Assembly: GCA_021396245.1 (NCBI GenBank)
Contig: WNYE01000088.1
Location: forward strand, 1 to 64,000
Origin: Sporothrix humicola
Lineage: Eukaryota > Ascomycota > Sordariomycetes > Ophiostomatales > Ophiostomataceae
Reading direction: 5' to 3'
Length of the DNA: 64,000 nt
Position 1 is the stretch's first letter. Every line of letters starts with the position of its first letter. The translations under genes and the position numbers were made by a program. Positions 32,122 to 42,600 of the stretch are shown here, piece by piece. Below the pieces are notes generated by a model. The model was not told the origin of the DNA, did no database searches, and saw nothing but the letters and a program-made list of their open reading frames with translations.

Positions 32122-33711
32122 TCATTGATCTCTCGTCATTTCATCATCGTCTGCTTGTGCAGAGAGTGGTGCACTCGACTTCGTCTCCAAAGCCGCAGCA
32201 GCCGCAGCCGCCACGGCCTCCGCTTCGCTTCCTGTGCCGATGGCCTTTTGCACCAGCGCATAACACTCCCGCGGATCCTCGAAAACGTGCCACTTGTCCT
32301 TGGGCACGCCCTCAAATGCCTTTTCAAAGCGCTCGTCCTCGTTCTTCTCTTCCATGCCGAGGGCGGCAATGTCGGTGACCTTGCGAATCAAGATCAGGCC
32401 GACCCAGCCGGGGTATGCCCTATAAATCTCGCCGTAGGCTTCGGGGTCGCTCTGGGTGGAGTCGCCGACGCAGACAAACGTCTTGTCGGGCAGCCAGCGG
32501 TGGATCTTGTGCATGCGGTCGACCTTGTAGGCCTGCGTGCCGAGGGTCAGGGTGGACAGCAGGCCGGAGACGCTCATCAAGGTGGCGTCGCGCAGGACGA
32601 GCATGCCGTGTGGGTAAAAGTTGCGGCGGAATTTGTGGAGGAACGGATATAAATTGTAGGGCGAGGCGGACAGGTAGAAAAAGGGGGCGGCGTCGCCCAT
32701 GAGGGACTGTACGTACTTGTACAGCTGGGGCATGCCCTGAATGGGCGTGGCCGGGTCGACGAATGTCTTTTGCAGGATGCCGATCGGGTCGCTCGTCTGG
32801 GTCAGCTTGATCGTGTCGTCGATATCCGAAATCACGCCCCATTTGCCGCTTTGGTTTTGGTCCTCGCTGCCGCTCGCTTTTGCACCCGCGGAACTGGTGT
32901 CCGCCACAAAAAAGGTCTGCATCTGCAGCATGCCGTTGACGCCCTTGGGCACCTGCGCCGTCGTCGGCACCAGCGTGCCCGGCTTCGCGCCCGGCAGCCG
33001 CCGAATGTCGCTGCTCAGACCGTTGCGCCCGCCCGGGCTAAACTGCAGCTCCCAGTCGCGGCCGTGCAGCGCGGCCACTTGGCGGCCGGGCAGAATGTCC
33101 TGCAAAAAGGGCGTGATGCGCTCTTCGATGGTTTTGAGGGCGTCGTCGTCTTCGGCGCCGCGCCCCAGCTTGTCGGCCACTGCCCGCACGGCGTCCACGA
33201 CCTTGCACGTCGGGTGCTGCGCCATGACGGCGACGACGTACTCGGCGTGATACTCGCCAGTGGCTGGGTCGACAAAGGCGACATTGTCCAGCAGCCAGAC
33301 GCAGTCCTTGTCGGTGATCGGTTGCGGCGCCGGGTTGCGGCTGCCAAAGTAGGACAGCAAATCGGCGACCTTGGAGGATTGCGCCGAGGCTTTCGAGACG
33401 GACCGCCAGAGTCGGCCGCCCGAGGCGATAATCGACGACGGCCGCAGCGACAGGGGCGCGCCCGCTTCACCGCCACTGGTCGCAAAGCCCCAGGTGCTGG
33501 TGCGGTCCGGCAAGGCGGCCTCCAGCTCGGAAAACTTGCGCTGCTGTCGTGTGAGCAACTGCAGACGGTGGGCATTGCCCGCCGACGGGTGGACACGCTT
33601 GGCGAGGTCGGCGATTTCTGCTTCGGCGGCGGCGGTCAGGCGGTGAACGGCAGCAGCCGCGGCGCGGCGCTTGGCGCCGTCGTTTTCGTCGTCGGAGCTG
33701 GATGGGGACAT
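32122..33711 (-). CDS. APP1-type phosphatidate phosphatase (DUF2183 family)
   Basis: 529 residues, single exon. The C-terminal half carries the APP1 conserved domain: a haloacid-dehalogenase-like DxDxT motif, DIDDT at residues 296-300, followed by FFYLSASPYNLYPFL, LRD, a Lys in the YKVDRMHKI segment, and VGDSTQSDPEAYGEIYR, which supplies the last acidic metal ligands. Members of this family are Mg-dependent phosphatidate phosphatases, associated in yeast with actin patches and endocytosis. The N-terminal 280 residues include Ser-rich and predicted helical stretches and the WLLDN...FVDPATGEY region often found before the domain. The start follows immediately from MSPSSSDDEN; no upstream in-frame Met was seen. 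Confidence 0.88.
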   Translation of the reverse strand: MSPSSSDDENDGAKRRAAAAAVHRLTAAAEAEIADLAKRVHPSAGNAHRLQLLTRQQRKFSELEAALPDRTSTWGFATSGGEAGAPLSLRPSSIIASGGRLWRSVSKASAQSSKVADLLSYFGSRNPAPQPITDKDCVWLLDNVAFVDPATGEYHAEYVVAVMAQHPTCKVVDAVRAVADKLGRGAEDDDALKTIEERITPFLQDILPGRQVAALHGRDWELQFSPGGRNGLSSDIRRLPGAKPGTLVPTTAQVPKGVNGMLQMQTFFVADTSSAGAKASGSEDQNQSGKWGVISDIDDTIKLTQTSDPIGILQKTFVDPATPIQGMPQLYKYVQSLMGDAAPFFYLSASPYNLYPFLHKFRRNFYPHGMLVLRDATLMSVSGLLSTLTLGTQAYKVDRMHKIHRWLPDKTFVCVGDSTQSDPEAYGEIYRAYPGWVGLILIRKVTDIAALGMEEKNEDERFEKAFEGVPKDKWHVFEDPRECYALVQKAIGTGSEAEAVAAAAAAALETKSSAPLSAQADDDEMTRDQ

Positions 33712-33809
33712 TGCGCCGTGGGACGAAAGAAATGAAAATAGTTTGGGAGGGCTTGTGGCCGTGGAACGATGCTGTGTCAGGTACGCTCGTCTGTTGTGAA
33801 AGTATGTCG

Positions 33810-33830
33810 TAAAGTGTAAAGTGTAAAGTG
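33810..33830. repeat. TAAAGTG x3 tandem
   Basis: Three perfect copies of the heptamer TAAAGTG, about 100 bases upstream of the start of the APP1-type gene. Confidence 0.8.
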
Positions 33831-34776
33831 ATTTGTGATCCGTGATCTGTTGTTGTACCTAGGTAAAGGTTACAGCGATGCGACGAGGAGCAGTAAACTT
33901 TAAATAAAGTTCTTTAGGAAGAAAAGAAGGAGAGAAGAATAGAAAAATGACGATAAGAAAGGCTGGGCCGAGACTCGAGGGGAAAGGGAAGGATCGCAGG
34001 ATCAGATGAACAGGGGTCAAGGTGGTCTGGACTTCAGCTCGAGTTTGGTATCGCTTGTCGCTTCTCTTTTCTCTTTGGTCGTTTCTTTTGTTGTATTATG
34101 CGACAGTGTTTCAAATGGGAGCTGGGGACACAAGTATTTATGCGAGGCTTTTGGACGGCGAGAAAAGAAATGCAGGTCGAATGTGGCACAGAATGGGTGC
34201 GCCGTAAATGTATGAATTCTGAGCTGAAGATCGAGCTGAACTTGGAAGTTGTGTTGTAGGATCTGAAATATTGCAAATCTCACATCGTTTTCGTCTCGAC
34301 GTTCTGTGCGTCGAGCTTGGCTGCTGGTAAACGGGCGACCCGAAGGATCACAATCGCTTTTAATTCATCTTTTCACCTTCTCGTTTGAATCATTTCCCCA
34401 TCTTTTGCTTCATCCCAACACCCTTTTATTGGGCACGCTGCAACACTTTCACACATTCACACTCCCATGCTTGTCAGCTGACGGTTTCGGTGTGCACGAG
34501 AGCGGGAAGACGGATGGTAGGCGGAAAGCGTAAGGAAAGAAAGAAAATCTACAGAGTACGGGAGTGTTACGGTGGCTGCAGGACAAGGCCGGCCATTGCT
34601 GCAGAAGAGAGGTTCATAGGGCAGAATGTCCGAGGGTGAGGGAAAGTGAGAGTGAGCGCGGGTGAGGGTAACAGGATAAACAGGGTGAAGAGGGTGAGGA
34701 GGGGCTGCGGCGAATGGCTGGCGATGACGATCGAGGTGGGCTGCAGCTGCAAGTGGAGGGGGGGAAGCGACGAAAA

Positions 34777-34795
34777 GGGAAGGGAAAGGGAAGGG
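34777..34795 (+). other. G-quadruplex-type tract
   Basis: GGGAAGGGAAAGGGAAGGG: four G-triplets separated by loops of two or three A, matching the G3N1-7 quadruplex pattern. Confidence 0.6.
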
Positions 34796-35480
34796 ATTGC
34801 CCGCCTGAGGTCATTGGCGGGGTACGACAGCATCGATTTTGCAGTCAACAAGACGACTGGACACCCCTGTCAGCTGAAGATCGCAGAACACAAGAAAATA
34901 TCAAGAAATAGAGAGGCAAGACTCCAGCCAAGCCTCCGGCGCCTCATCGACGAGGCTATGAGAGACAGGCAGAAAAACACGAGCATACTTAAAGGGTGTG
35001 CAGGTTCTTGGACTGGGGTCAGGCTGTGTGATCACAAGGCATCCTTTTGGTTTAGCAGGTGTTGTGACGTCCAAGTCGAGTGCAGCCTTGCGTACATGCG
35101 GGGTCTGCAACACTCTTCGCCTTTTCACATTTTACTCTTTATTTTTCACCTTCCACCATTTCATAAGACATTTTATTCATTTCTCGGGTCTGCCGAGTGT
35201 CTATTTTTGTTTTTATCTCGCTTTTATGGTAATGAAAAGCCTGCGCTGTAGTTATGAAGCTGTGAATGTGATATCGTTTTCGTTGTTTTTGGTCTCGTCA
35301 GAGACGTTCTCCTCGTCCGTCGTCGCATAAAATCAAGAGAATAAAAATAATGGAAGAACTCTCCCATCAGTGGTGCTTCGCAAGAGACACTGTGAGACAC
35401 AGAGGCCTTCGGCCATCGCTTCGCGAAAGACACAGAGAGAACGAGAGAGGGCCATAGAGAATCAGAGAGACAGCGGTCTA

Positions 35481-37448
35481 CTACGACCGGATAATCATAT
35501 CCTCCCGGTCACGGCCAGTGCCGATAAACAGCACCGGCGCACCGACCTGCTTCTCGATAAACTCAATGTACTCCCGCGCCTTGGCCGGCAGGTCCTCCCA
35601 CTTGCGCACGCCGCTCGTTGACGACTGCCAGCCCTCAAACTCCTTGTATTCGACCTCGTACTTTTCGAGCTCGCCCAGGTCCGCCGGGAACGTCTCGACG
35701 CGCTTGCCCTCGGGCGTAATGTAGGCAGTGGCCACCTTGATCGTCTCGAAAGTATCCAGAACATCCAGCTTGGTCAGGTTGATGGTCGTGTAGTGGTTGA
35801 CGGCCATGGAGTACTTGAGCACGACCAGGTCCAGCCAGCCGCAGCGTCTCCGGCGGCCCGTGGACACGCCAATCTCGCCGCCAATGTCCTGCAGCTTGGT
35901 GCCGACGTCGTTGAGCTGCTCCGTGGGGAACGGGCCGCCGCCGACGCGCGTCGTGTACGCCTTGACGACGGCAATGACGTTGCGCAGCTTGAACGGGCTC
36001 AGGGCCAGGCCCTGGATGCAGCCGCCCAGGCTCGTGCTCGACGACGTGACGTAGGGGTAGGTGCCGTAGTCAATGTCGAGCATCAGCGCCTGCGAGCCTT
36101 CCACGAGGATCGACTTTTGGGACTGCTGCGCCTTTTGCATGTACTCGACGGCGTCCACAATGTAGGGGCGCAGCTTCTCCTTGTAGCCCTCGTAGTTGCG
36201 CAGCTCGGCCTCGACATCGTAGTCCTTGAGCAGGTCGCCGTAGCGCTGGCGGTAGCTGTCGGCGAGCTGGCGCAGCTTGCGCTCGAAGCTGTCCGAGTAG
36301 ATGTCGATGACGCGCAGGCCGTCGCGCGAGGCCTTGTTGGCGTAGGACGGGCCGATGCCGCGCTTAGTGGTGCCGATGGACTCCTTGCCGAGCTTGACTT
36401 CGCTGAGGCCGTCGACGGCGGCGTGGAGCATAAAGTTGAGGTGGCAGCGCGAGCTGACGTGGATGCGGCTGTGGACGTTGGGCACGCCCTTGGCGTCGAG
36501 GTCGGCGAGTTCCTTAAAAAACGCCTCGGCGTTGAAGACGACGCTGGAGCCGATGAGGTTGTCGGTGTTGGGGTTGATCAGGCCGGAGGCTGAAGAAGGA
36601 AGGGTTAGTTTCCACTATGGCAAAAGAAACGAGCGAAGCGAGGAAAAAAGATGAGGACAGAAAATACGTACGCAGAAGGTGGAAGCTAGGGAGCGAAGAA
36701 GAGAATATGTCAGCAATGTTCTGTCATGGTGTTTTGTCGTTTGGTGACGCCGTATCTGTCCTTGAATAGCCGGGCGACGGGCCGAGGGAACAAACGAATG
36801 CGCTGCATTTCGGATCGTCTTCGCGACGGCAACAGCGCAACGGCGCCGCAGCCGAAAACGTAAAATGAACCACCCAAACGCCTTCCTTGTTCGCCGCCCA
36901 GCATTTTGTATATCTCGTTTAAATGGGAGGGAGTGTCGCTACCTGTAGTTCTGGTCGCCGGTCCTGTAAATGAGGGCAGAGTGCCCCACTTGTCAGCCTT
37001 GTCCCAAACATTGGGGGGTATCATGAAGTATGTCATTGCGCATCACCAACTGTGGCAGCACGCAGCTCCAGGAAAACTCACTTGATCGAGTGGCCGGCAT
37101 TGTGGCCGCCGGCAGCACGCGCGCAAACCTCGAAAGCGTTGGTCGCGAGAAGGTGGTCGGTCAGTTTGCCTTTCTGTGAGGTGGTTATCGGTTAGAGATT
37201 GTATGTGCAGAGGGGCAGTCGTGAATCGGATACATACACCTTCGTCTCCTAGATGAAAAAGTCGTATTAGCATGTTTTCACCCTCTAAAACCAATTGATG
37301 CCTCTCCCGAGAGTCAATGGCTGCAGAGAGTGCTGTTGTATCGCGATGTAGCCCACCAGCGCGATCGGAGCATAGACAATGCGCTCACGCACCGGCAGAG
37401 GGAGAAGAAAAACTTACCCCATTGGGAGCCGAGAATGATGGTCGCCAT
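35481..37448 (-). CDS. ADE12: Adenylosuccinate synthetase, six exons with three microexons
   Basis: Exons 37448-37418 (31 nt), 37248-37238 (11), 37173-37082 (92), 36963-36943 (21), 36685-36672 (14) and 36589-35481 (1109) join to 425 residues, the normal family length. The enzyme joins aspartate to IMP using GTP, the first step from IMP to AMP, in the cytosol. The joins rebuild the invariant N-terminal GTP/IMP motif QWGDEGKGKL, then NAGHSIK and the FHLLPSG segment. Later motifs are GTTKRGIGP, VEGSQALMLDIDYGTYPYVTSS, TRVGGGPFPTE, TGRRRRCGW and KLDVLD. All five introns are GT-AG with good donors (GTAAGT, GTATGT, GTGAGT, GTAGCG, GTACGT). A TGACTCA lies about 360 bases upstream of the start. Confidence 0.93.
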
Positions 37449-38797
37449 GATGGATTGTCGATATGGGTGGATGGGGGGTTACGTTTGCCTCTAGTTTTGC
37501 TGTTTTGCAGAGAAAACAACAAAAGGAGAGTGTAGGGGTCAAGAAGAAAGATCGAATCGCCAAACCGAAGGAAAGAAGAGAAAAAGAAGGGAAGAAAAGG
37601 GAAGGAGCAACCGGTCGATCGGCCAGAAAAATAGATGCTGCTAATTTTCCTAATTTTTTTTTTCTGCCGTTCAGCTAGCCTTGTTTTCGTCTTGTTTGCG
37701 CGGTTTACAGCGCTACTTTTGTACTGGCCTGTCGCAAAGGGCAAATCGTTTCTGTTTGGTGTCAACTTGTCACTGTTGCGTGGTGTTTGCGTGCCAATTG
37801 ACATTGACTCACGTTTTCTTTAGCGGGGGCGGGGCACTTTTTCTCGGTTACGGAATGCGACCGGAGGAGGTGTGGATAGAGCTTTTTGCACCACAAGAAA
37901 CTAAAAATACAGCGAACATCAAGCCGCCCGGGACCAACCAGCGTTAGCGGAAAGCAAAGAATCAACGACAACGAAAACAAATACTGTGCAATTACTAGCA
38001 GAAAAGCCAAAAAACCACACAAAACGAACAGTGACGGCGTGTTCCCGCTACCGGCGTCACAGCCCATTGAGCGGCGGGGCCACCACCACTCACCCGCATT
38101 TGCACACGGGATGGTCCGCGTCCACGGCACCCGGCAACGGGAAACTACGGCAGATGAAGCCAACCATACATCTGGGATCACCAAAACAACGCAAAAGCAT
38201 GCAATATTTGACGCAAGCATTGAGTCATGAACCGTTTCTGGAAGTGATCGGGCGAGTGTTAAAGTTTGATGACAGAGAAAATGGCTCACAAAGTACAAGA
38301 ACATCAGTGACATCTTCAATCGTGTTGCCGGCTTGCTCCGTAGCACAAACTTCAACAACATCACAGGATGATTCGTATTGCGCCGTCTTACGTGCTGGTC
38401 AGAGATACAGTGCCTGCACCATGTATGGTAGGACGCTTCCCGTTTGAAACTAAATTCAAAATTGTAATTGTTGACAGGCATGTACGGAAAGCTTAGGAGA
38501 GAGCCATGATGGTTTTTTTCCCCTCAAAATAAAAGTGACTCACTTACAAAGTGAAGGGTTTAAGAAATGTTGATGTTTGAAGAGAGCGGCTGTGAGACTT
38601 TTCGACATTTTGCGAGCTTTTGTTTCATTTCATGATGTCAACAATAATGGTACTGTTGTGCTAGCCATGACCGAGTGATAGCATATACAGCACATGTGGT
38701 CTTTATCACAAGATAATCCAAGTTTTTTCATTGAGTTTTTTCTTATTCACAAGCCAGAACCACAGTTCCTTCCAAAAGGGCATCACTTTATGTCTCA
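37449..38797. other. Intergenic spacer: ADE12 promoter and kinase 3' flank
   Basis: No gene seen in 1.35 kb. It holds the two TGACTCA motifs and a purine-rich patch at 37550-37630. Confidence 0.55.
37805..37811. promoter_or_regulatory. TGACTCA element upstream of ADE12
   Basis: A perfect TGACTCA heptamer 357-363 bases upstream of the ADE12 ATG. It matches the consensus of Gcn4/CPC1-type bZIP factors and contains the Bas1 core TGACTC, which controls purine genes in yeast. A second TGACTCA lies at 38536-38542. Use in this fungus is inference. Confidence 0.4.
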
Positions 38798-39679
38798 TCA
38801 AGCCTCATCACGCGTCAGAGCATCAAGCACGGCCTGGGCGGACTCAAACTCGCTGAGCCAGCACTTTCTGATGACATTGGCAAACAAGACCCCGTCGAGT
38901 GGTGGAAACTCTTGAATCTTGAACAGTTCTTCGACCTCCTCGTCCTCCAGCTCGTGATATGGCTGTTTGCCTGTCGCGATCTGAAAGATGCACGACCCGA
39001 GGGCAAAGATATCCGTCGTAGTATTGCAGCATACGGCGGCCTCTCCCTTATCATCTCGCCATGTCGCTGGCAGATAAAATGGCCCACTCTCTAAAATGTA
39101 TGGCCGTTGACCGAGGGGCGAGCTCCCACCAAAGTCGGCCACACAAACATTGAGGCCGTCGTCCAGCAACAGGTTAGAAGGCTTCAGGTCTGCGTGGATG
39201 ATGTCGTGGGCGTGCAAGAGGGCGACACCTTCTGCCGACTGGCGAGCCCAGCGAGTGCGCAGCTCAGTCGTGATCGTTTCTTCGTTTTTATGTAGGTACG
39301 CGCCCAACGCGCCGTTGGACATGTATTCAATGGTGAGAAACATATCGTCGCCATCTTCGCCAAGTTCAACCGCAGGCACAAGCCGTGGATGCGCCGGTAG
39401 GTGCTTGTAGCAGTCAATCTCGCGCTGGAGCTGCTTCTTCATAATCGAGCGCCAATAGCCCTCCACATTCTTGAGGATGGACTTTCTGACTGTCACCTGC
39501 GAACCACTGGTGGCAATCTCCATCATTCCATTCGTCGTTATCAAGGGTCCATCTTTCTGTTATTACATCGGTATTAGAGGGATGATCGCGGTCGTAAACG
39601 TGAGGCATGGCTGACTTACCAACATGTCCCCCATGGAGAGCTCATGCTCGATTAGCTGTGCGGGCGTGAGGCCTGGCAT
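38798..39679 (-). CDS. Small fungal protein kinase-like protein
   Basis: Two exons, 39679-39620 and 39556-38798, with a 63-nt intron (GTAAGT...AACAG); 272 residues. Exon 1 encodes only 20 residues starting MPGLTPAQLI. The kinase fold is compact: a likely beta-3 Lys in VTVRKS, an alpha-C Glu in QREIDCYKHL, HPRLV, the catalytic loop IIHADLKPSN with Asp, and VADFGG for the Mg-binding Asp. The HRD motif reads HAD and no glycine-rich loop is visible, so nucleotide binding may be altered. The pattern fits the expanded set of short fungal Ser/Thr kinases that lack orthologues in yeast. Activity and partners are unknown. Confidence 0.82.
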
Positions 39680-42600
39680 TGTATAGTTAAAACTTGTGAA
39701 TTTGGCCGTGGAAACTTGTATGTTTCACCAAAGAAAGAAGCTTTCCAGACGTTGCATATTTTCGAAAAGGCGGCATGTTGCAAATGCAGTTCATCTGTGG
39801 TTGAGATCACATGGGTGTGCCTTTTGCTATTCGTCTTCGTATACTTGCTGCATATGCGAGCTTTTCGAAAGACGAGTCATGATTCTTCATTTCCAAATCC
39901 TGTCAGAGCCATTATTTTCTGAGAGTTGATCAACTTTCGATAGTTAAACTTTCGAGGAACTCAATCGTAAACCGGACGCGCTTTTTGTCACTACCGTCGT
40001 TAATCATGGAAGCGCGATGCGATTTCTTTTTCTTGCCGTGTTGAGTGCATATTATGTCGAATTCAAACTCAATTAAAAACCTTGACGATTGTTAAGTGGT
40101 TTTCTCATATTTGTATCGGATCGTGGTCGATAGATCGATGGCTGAGAGACACGGCGTCGATATATTGTCCAAGGAGAAACGAAGGGATAAGTATTGCCGC
40201 TCCCTCATACTCACCAACCTCTTTGCTTCTCTAAATATGATGCTTTCTAGACTTGAAACCGTAGTTGAAAGCCATGCCAATTGCAGGGCGGCGACAAATC
40301 CGTTAAAAGGGTGCATTCCAGCTATTCTCCCTTCTTGGCAACCTTGTTTGGACATCATTGCTTTTCTTCTAGCCAGTTTTGGATGATGGCGTATTGGTTT
40401 TGACTCGCCTCGCGATCATCCCTTGGGTTGTGGTTTGGGGAATTTTCATCCCAACCTTGCCTGCCCCACAAACTGACCACGTTTTTCTGTCATCTCGTCT
40501 TTTTCTCCAGTAATTCTGGGCCTTGTCGATCTTCGTGATATCGCGAGTCCGCGATGGCATCTTATCCCAGCAAGCGCGACTCCCACTGTGATGGTAGCCA
40601 ATCAGACGCCAAGCAGCGCAGCGTGCTCGTTGACAACGTGGAGTTGTTGACCGAAGAGTACAAAAGCAATTTGAAGGACAACATAATTGAAAAGTTTAAT
40701 GGGACTTTTCCTTTTATTTGATAATTGCAAAGCCAACCACTTCAACTTTATCTCGACACCATCTGTTTTTCAGGATCTTGAAGTGGACACATGCATTTCC
40801 TCTTCTGAACTGGCATGCACTTGCAAATAGACAGTTTAAGTAAAGCAACGAAATGTCATAAAGACGTGAAAAGACAAAAGTAAGAAGGGACACACATCTT
40901 CTTGGCGAATTGTTGAAACATTGGTCGTTGGCTGTTCCACGACCGTCCCTTTGCTCACTTGCGTCTTTTGTTTCGTACACATCTTCGTCCGAATACCCTG
41001 AAGGGCAAGTGAGCACACGTCGTCAGCTGTCGCAGTCTATACCAGGTTGTATCGACAGCTCGATGTCTCTTACTCTGTCTGTCTCCTCGCTTGATTTCCA
41101 AGCCTGGCCCCTGGCAGTCTTCTTCTGCGCTCGATTTCTGAAAAGAGAAAACGAGCGTGGGCCAGGACAGGCCATGACGATGAACTGCCGTTTCAAAGTC
41201 AAACAAAACACCATTGAAGACTTCTGACGGGTATGTCGGCATTCTTTTTGCGCGGACCAGCACCAGCTCGCCCCGTGTGATTCTGTCTGTCGTTTATTCC
41301 CGACATTCTTGCTTCGTTTGGTCAGCTTGACTTTGACCAGTTCCATGTCAATTTAGGATCAAGACTGCCACTATCACTGCACATTCCCGGCGTCGAGTGT
41401 AAAGTGGCCTCTTTCTCGTTGTGCACTTTCAATATGCTCCTGGTGATCCTTCCAAATAAGCGTGTTAGTGGATGGATCTCTGCAGACTTGTCAAGCTTAA
41501 AAAATAAGGATGACTAACAGGGATTGCGAGTATGGCTTCCTTTGTGGAAAATGGCAAACAAGAGTTGTCCACCAACGAGAGTTGCAGGCCAGGAAACGAG
41601 CTCGTTTGGTTTCTTGCATTCTGGTGGTGCATCCTTTGTTTGTCTCCATTGTGAACAACCTTGCCCCTGTCGACGATTCTGACCAGGATGAAGGGCTAGA
41701 ATGCAAATCGCGGTGCATCGGCGGGAGAACGACACCGGCTCCACCTGTCTTCTTCCTCTTTCTTGCTCATGTTGTCGTGTTGATTCCATTTGATATTGTT
41801 CTTGAAAGCCACCGGGAGCTAACGCCATGGCTTCAAGAGAGAACGCCACGCGCAATTCGACGGGACGGCCAATTGCCAACAACAGCCTCAAGAGAGGCGG
41901 AGCATCATCAGCTCGCTCGCCCGACAAGACAGGCGACAGGCTGCTGTCCGTTTGTTTTCGTGGTGATATTGGCCTTTGTGCGACAGACCAATGTCGCGTG
42001 TGCAACCACCCGACCTGCAGTTGACCCTGTTTTGTTGGCTTAGGTGTTGTTTTTGCAGCGTTGAAAATGAGTCGTTTGTCAATTGTCGTCCCATGTCTTA
42101 TTTTCGTCGGATCCCTGTTTGCTTTCTGTTTTCTTCATTGTTTCTTGGCCGGCGCAGGGGACCGTGTGGGTTGAACGTCGAAAGGCGAAGTCAAAGTGCG
42201 ATTATGTCGAGAATGAAATAAATATTTGAAGGAAAGGGATTATGTGCAAAGGGGGCAAAGCTGGGAGAATAGATGGCAAGACGCTGAAAAAAGCAAGAGC
42301 AGGGAGCCCCGCGACATCGAAATGTCCCAAATAGGCAAGTAGAGAGCCAAGGGAACCTCCCGCGCCGCACATTGGCATTGTTCAATGTATTATGTGCCAG
42401 CTTTTGCACTAATTGTCGTTTGACACGGTTTACGAGCCATTTGGTTCCTTTTCTGCTCAATTGCCTGTTCCCTACCCACTTCAGGGTACCACAGACTGGC
42501 TTGAATTTTTCCGACGGCTGCAGACAGGTCGTTCGTACCTGCCGTGCAATTTAGATTACACACAGGCAAGGAAAGAGAGACAAAGTGCTCCTTCCTTTCC

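Larger units (their letters stand above)
33712..35480. other. Intergenic spacer, no gene seen
   Basis: 1.8 kb between the APP1-type gene start and the adenylosuccinate synthetase stop. It contains the TAAAGTG repeat and a G-quadruplex-like tract at 34777-34795 (GGGAAGGGAAAGGGAAGGG). Open frames such as 34646-35251 (+) have no recognisable domain. Confidence 0.5.

Noticed and set aside
41510..42043. 177-codon + frame and overlapping 163-codon minus frame
   Set aside because: Neither has a domain, signal peptide or codon bias; two overlapping frames of similar length suggest chance.
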